DNA of 38,867 nucleotides from Sphingobacteriales bacterium (lineage in GTDB: Bacteria > Bacteroidota > Bacteroidia > Sphingobacteriales > Sphingobacteriaceae). Of the stretch, positions 34,950-38,867 are shown piece by piece. Below the pieces are notes generated by a model. That model searched no databases and had not been told where the DNA came from. It saw nothing but the letters and a program-made list of their open reading frames with translations. A program made the translations under genes and the position numbers. The stretch covers positions 1 to 38,867 of the forward strand of contig JAATFW010000172.1 of NCBI GenBank assembly GCA_015654985.1, given 5' to 3'. Each line of letters opens with the position of its first letter. Position 1 is the first letter of the stretch.

Positions 34950-37900
34950 TTAAAATGTTACAGAAACACCCAGATTATAAGTTCGCTGCGGCGGATAAGA
35001 AACCCTGTCGTTACCCGACGAAGCCTCCGGGTCGAACTGGTATAATTTAGTTAATTTCGACCACGTCACCAGGTTATATCCGGTTGCATAGATCCTCGCA
35101 TCCTGGAATCTTAAGATCTTAAACCATGATTTGGGAAGCTGATAGCCTATTTCCACATTCTTTAAACGGATAAAATCTCCGGGAATAAACCAAAATGTAG
35201 AAGGAAAATCAGCAGGAGCGCTTACTCCGGTAACCTTCTGTGACAGCACGGGATACTTCGCATTATCGCCCAGCTCCGGTGTCCACGACAGCCGGTGAAT
35301 AGGCTGAAGGTTAGATGAGAAAGCCTGGATAGCGCCGGCAACACCTCTCAGATAAAAGTCCTTAGCCCCCTGAAACATTAAACTTACATTGAACTTTTTG
35401 TAGTTTGCTCCAAGAGTCACGGCATAAGAGGTTGTCGGGTAGTTTGGCAAGCCAAAGTAACCCCTGTCGTTATCGTCAATCACTCCATCCTTGTTATAAT
35501 CCTCAAGTTTTAAGTCGCCGGGTCGCACCGCATCTGAAGTAGGTTTGGCGACGTCCGGATTTGCGACATCTTCCGCAGTATAAAAACCAATCCAGTTATA
35601 CACGAGGATCTGACCGATACTGTTGCCGGTAGCCTGCTGCCATGGATTCGGAAGAACCGGCTCATCCCTGTTGATAATGGTATTTTTTACATAAGAGAAA
35701 TTACTGTTGATAAAGTAATTGAAATCTCTTCCGATCTTATCCCGGTAATTAAGTTCAACTTCATAACCCCTGTTCTTAACCTTACCGATATTCACCATTG
35801 GGATAGGTGCGCCAAACATAGCCGACATCGTTCCTCTGGCTGTAATTATATCGTACCGGAGGTGATCGAAATAGTCGAAAGTTAACGACAGCCGGTCTCT
35901 GAAAACACTGATATCCGTACCGATATTAAATTTCCGTTCTTTTTCCCAGGTCACATCGTCATTGCCCATATTCCCTTCCTGGATACCGGTAAAGTTGGTG
36001 TGTGATTCGCCGAACGAAGCAGATCCGCCGCTTTTAAACTCGTGCAGATAGGATGTTTGGGCACTTCCTATATCGTCGCTTCCCACAACACCATAGGAGC
36101 CCCTGAACTTCAGGTTTGAGATCCACTGCAGGGGTGTAACCGATTTAAAGAAAGGCTCTTCAGAAATAACCCAGCCTGCAGAAACTGCGGGGAAAAATCC
36201 GTAAGCGTTACCCGAAGAGAACGCGTCGGTACCATTGTAAGCTGCGTTGAACTCCAGCAGGTATTTCTGCTTAAAGTCGTATCCAAGCCTTCCTGCATAG
36301 CCCCGGGTATTAGCAGGAATGTAGTTTTTATTCACATCTGCCGCAGCAGAGGATACAAAGCCCACCCTTGTTTGCTGGTTGGCGAGAACGAGTCCGAACA
36401 AATGGTGATTGCCAAATTGACGGTCGTAGTTCAGAAAGGCCTGCAGGTTAAGCCTGCGGTCCGGATTCCCGCCGCTATACGTTAGAAAGCTTCTTCTTAC
36501 CCTGTAAGTATTTACATCAAAAGGGATGTAAGTACCGGTTGTATTGTTGTAATAAAAAGAAGGAAAATCTACTATTGCATCATCAGGGAATCCCATATCC
36601 CTGTTAAAAGAATGCATGCTGGCGTATGACATTACCCCCTTAAAGGATAGCCCCCTGGTAATAAAATTAAGCTTTTGATTGGCATTTACTGCAAGATACA
36701 TATTGTTCTCAAAGTTCCTGTAATAACCATTGTTGGCCAGTCTACCCACTACGTTGTTGATATTCGAATACATTTCGGGGTAAAGATTAGCATAGCTGTA
36801 AGTACCGTTTGGATTGTAAATGTTATAAGCAAAAGGAGCCAGCACTTTAAAGTTATTGTAGTCGTAGAAAATGTCGGTATTAGCCCCTCCCCCCTGTGGC
36901 CTCGGTTCATTCTTTTCCCCCACATTTCCATAAAGATCCACACGGAGATCTAATGTCTTTGTTGCCTTAATGTCGAGATTTGACCGGTAATTATACCTCT
37001 TATAGTAGTAGTCGCTGTTTAAGCCATTTTCGGAACCAAAATCCTTTAGCATCCCGTTTTGACGGAGGAAACCTGCTGATACAAAATATTTCACCGTTTC
37101 TGTCCCACCTGTAATATCGATGTTATTGCGATACTGCGAAGCAAAATCGCGGAAGAGAACATCATTCCAGTCTACGTTTGGATGTCCCCAGGGATCTTCG
37201 CCGCTTTTAAATAAGCTTAAATCCTGCTCAGTGAACCTTGGCTTAAAATCAGCAACCGGGTTTGGAAGCGCATTATTGTCATTTACCTGCGCCTGGTTAT
37301 ACATCATTGCGGTTTCGTAGGAATCCAGAAACTTAGGAAAAACAGTAGGCTGAGTTAAACTCGCCTCACTTTTTACGGTGATCTTCGGTTTTCCGGCTTT
37401 ACCTCTGCGGGAACTTACCAGAATTACCCCGTTAGCTCCTTTAATCCCAAATATTGCCGTACTCGAAGCATCTTTCAGGATACTTATGCTCTCAATCTCA
37501 TTGGCGTCGAGACGTGAAAACTGATCGTAAGAATATTCAATATCATCCACAAGGATCAATGGCTGATTTTTACCATTAAAGGAGCTCTGCCCGCGTACAA
37601 AGAATGCAGCCCCGTCTTCACCAGGGATACCTGTACGCTGCTGGCTGGTAAAGCCGGGTATTTTCCCGGTGAGGGCGTTCTGAACGCTTGTTGTTGGGAT
37701 ACGCTGAATGTCGTTCCCCTTCACGCTGGCTATGGCTCCTGTTAAAGTTGCTTTTTTCTGTTTACCGTAACCCACAACAACCACCTCACTAAGGTTAGTC
37801 TGATCGGCCGTAAGAACGACGTTTACATTTTGCTGATTGGCAACATTTATTTCGCGGCGAACATACCCTACGAAACTTACCACGACGACATTTGAAGTAC

Positions 37901-38093
37901 CTCTGAGGGTAAGGGTGAACTTTCCATTCTCGTCGGTCAGCGTTCCATTATTCGTTGTTCCTTTCTCAACTACCGAAACTGCTTGTAAAACACCATCTTT
38001 GTCGCGTACCACACCGGTTACCTGTTTACCCTGGCTAAAGGCAAAGGATTCAGCGAGCAGGAAGATCAACAGACAGAATAAATATTTCTTCAT
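34950..38093 (-). CDS. SusC-family TonB-linked outer membrane transporter (PUL2)
   Basis: An outer-membrane transporter of about 1047 residues. Met at 38093 opens the signal peptide MKKYLFCLLIFLLAESFAFSQG; the frame extends to 38120. It has a CarboxypepD_reg-like domain (about 22-100), a TonB-box-like/linker stretch LSEVVVVGYGKQKKATLTGA, a plug domain with VRGQSSFNGKNQPLILVDD and ISILKDASSTAIFGIKGANGVI, and a SusC barrel ending YNLGVSVTF. No STN domain, so signalling through a FecR partner is not expected. PUL2 is probably controlled by a different regulator, such as a hybrid two-component system outside the window. It starts 20 bases after the stop of the preceding partial SusD, so both SusCD pairs share one operon. 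Confidence 0.95.
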   Translation of the reverse strand: MKKYLFCLLIFLLAESFAFSQGKQVTGVVRDKDGVLQAVSVVEKGTTNNGTLTDENGKFTLTLRGTSNVVVVSFVGYVRREINVANQQNVNVVLTADQTNLSEVVVVGYGKQKKATLTGAIASVKGNDIQRIPTTSVQNALTGKIPGFTSQQRTGIPGEDGAAFFVRGQSSFNGKNQPLILVDDIEYSYDQFSRLDANEIESISILKDASSTAIFGIKGANGVILVSSRRGKAGKPKITVKSEASLTQPTVFPKFLDSYETAMMYNQAQVNDNNALPNPVADFKPRFTEQDLSLFKSGEDPWGHPNVDWNDVLFRDFASQYRNNIDITGGTETVKYFVSAGFLRQNGMLKDFGSENGLNSDYYYKRYNYRSNLDIKATKTLDLRVDLYGNVGEKNEPRPQGGGANTDIFYDYNNFKVLAPFAYNIYNPNGTYSYANLYPEMYSNINNVVGRLANNGYYRNFENNMYLAVNANQKLNFITRGLSFKGVMSYASMHSFNRDMGFPDDAIVDFPSFYYNNTTGTYIPFDVNTYRVRRSFLTYSGGNPDRRLNLQAFLNYDRQFGNHHLFGLVLANQQTRVGFVSSAAADVNKNYIPANTRGYAGRLGYDFKQKYLLEFNAAYNGTDAFSSGNAYGFFPAVSAGWVISEEPFFKSVTPLQWISNLKFRGSYGVVGSDDIGSAQTSYLHEFKSGGSASFGESHTNFTGIQEGNMGNDDVTWEKERKFNIGTDISVFRDRLSLTFDYFDHLRYDIITARGTMSAMFGAPIPMVNIGKVKNRGYEVELNYRDKIGRDFNYFINSNFSYVKNTIINRDEPVLPNPWQQATGNSIGQILVYNWIGFYTAEDVANPDVAKPTSDAVRPGDLKLEDYNKDGVIDDNDRGYFGLPNYPTTSYAVTLGANYKKFNVSLMFQGAKDFYLRGVAGAIQAFSSNLQPIHRLSWTPELGDNAKYPVLSQKVTGVSAPADFPSTFWFIPGDFIRLKNVEIGYQLPKSWFKILRFQDARIYATGYNLVTWSKLTKLYQFDPEASSGNDRVSYPPQRTYNLGVSVTF

Positions 38094-38113
38094 GTTTAAA
38101 TTCTTTATAATTA

Positions 38114-38867
38114 TTACCATCCTTCGTTTTGGAGAAGGTTCTTATTCTTGGAAATTTCACTAAAGGGTATTGGCATTCTGTACAGGCGGTCCCTGAATTT
38201 TACATCGGCTACCTCTTCTTCTGTATAGCTAAGAGCAGTACCTGTTTTTGTTATACGAATGCCGTGCAGCTTGCCGTTAAGAAACGTGCCGGCCAGTTTC
38301 CATCGCCGCAAGTCCCAGAAGCGGTGTTCTTCAAATGCGAGTTCAATCCTTCTCTCATTCTGGATAGTTTTACGCATTTCATCCTGCGTCATCGAAGGCT
38401 TAAACCCATACAGGTTGTTGGTTCCTGCGGTGGTCTTCGCCCTTTTCCGGAGATCAATTAAAGGTGCGTAGGCTTCGCTCGTCCGGTCGGACTCATTTAA
38501 AGCTTCAGCATAGTTCAGGAGCATTTCAGCACGGCGGAAAATAATAAAGTTGTGCGACTGAGTAGAATAAGCGGTAAAAGAAGAAGCGGGGTTGTCAAAG
38601 TATCCCATAAATTTCCTGGCATAGTAGCCGGTCTTTGTCTGGATAGCTGTACCTCCGGGCCTGTCTTTTCCGCCGTCAAAGGTCTCTACATCCCGGTTGG
38701 CCCACCTGTTGCCATTGGTAAACACCGTGAACTGAAGTCTGCTATCCCTGCCGGCATAAGGTTTCTTTTCGTCATACAGGGAGCCGGCTTCATCGATCAT
38801 CTTTCCGTTACTCATAGGAAAGGCATTCACCAGTTCCTGGGTTGGGCTGGTATACCCCTTGCTGGTC
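38114..38867 (-). CDS. SusD/RagB-family lipoprotein, partial (C-terminal part, PUL2)
   Basis: The C-terminal ~250 residues of a SusD-type protein; the frame stays open to the right window edge, so the start and lipobox lie outside. Visible landmarks are SPTQELVNAFPMSNGK, FIIFRRAEMLLNYAEALNESDRT, IQNERRIELAFEEHRFWDLRRW and the final LLQNEGW. It is a paralogue of the complete SusD at 33141-34901. Because it precedes susC, another susC probably lies further right, giving a tandem SusC-SusD-SusC-SusD arrangement. The first in-window GTG (38830) is not the real start. Confidence 0.92.
   Translation of the reverse strand, partial: TSKGYTSPTQELVNAFPMSNGKMIDEAGSLYDEKKPYAGRDSRLQFTVFTNGNRWANRDVETFDGGKDRPGGTAIQTKTGYYARKFMGYFDNPASSFTAYSTQSHNFIIFRRAEMLLNYAEALNESDRTSEAYAPLIDLRKRAKTTAGTNNLYGFKPSMTQDEMRKTIQNERRIELAFEEHRFWDLRRWKLAGTFLNGKLHGIRITKTGTALSYTEEEVADVKFRDRLYRMPIPFSEISKNKNLLQNEGW

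Overview
The window looks like a chromosomal segment of a soil- or plant-associated member of the Bacteroidota, most likely family Sphingobacteriaceae (Pedobacter/Mucilaginibacter-like). This rests on two SusC/SusD systems plus part of a third, an ECF sigma/FecR pair feeding a SusC that carries an STN domain, many signal-peptide or lipoprotein hydrolases, near absence of Shine-Dalgarno sites, and candidate promoters of the Bacteroidota TTG...TAnnTTTG type. It is a carbohydrate-scavenging region; I see no tRNA, rRNA, CRISPR array or insertion sequence.

Layout. (1) 161-2962, minus: a lone secreted MGH1/GH63-like glycoside hydrolase. (2) 3123-7420, plus: an iron-uptake operon of TonB siderophore-type receptor, PepSY membrane protein and DUF4198 periplasmic protein. 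(3) 7831-23793, plus: polysaccharide utilization locus 1 (PUL1). It holds an ECF sigma factor, a FecR anti-sigma factor, SusC with STN, SusD, a DUF5689 lipoprotein, two EEP-fold phosphodiesterases, a GH89 alpha-N-acetylglucosaminidase, an SGNH esterase and a GH27 alpha-galactosidase. (4) 23800-27870: a boundary zone with two gene remnants (the C-terminus of a TonB receptor and the N-terminus of a GT39 glycosyltransferase), a GDPD-like phosphodiesterase, a small secreted protein with three 23-residue repeats, and an MGT-family glycosyltransferase. (5) 27872-38867, minus: PUL2. In transcription order it holds a partial SusD, SusC, SusD, an S1 sulfatase, an alkaline-phosphatase-superfamily phosphodiesterase, a DUF2264 protein and a GH88 unsaturated uronyl hydrolase.

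How the genes work together. In PUL1, SusC/SusD would import glycan pieces, and substrate binding would be signalled through STN to FecR and the sigma factor, which turns the operon up. The enzymes suggest a glycan with alpha-GlcNAc and alpha-Gal or alpha-GalNAc ends plus a phosphodiester, for example a glycolipid head group; extracellular nucleic acid is an alternative for the phosphodiesterases. PUL2 fits a sulfated, uronate-containing polysaccharide: a lyase not seen here would make unsaturated oligosaccharides, which the sulfatase and GH88 would finish.

The items most worth a second look are a candidate antisense small RNA in front of PUL1 susC (about 9738-9835, minus), a matched pair of AAAGAC/GTCTTT palindromes in front of the sigma and anti-sigma genes, the tandem-repeat secreted protein at 25299-25628, and the phosphodiester-plus-alpha-HexNAc content of PUL1.
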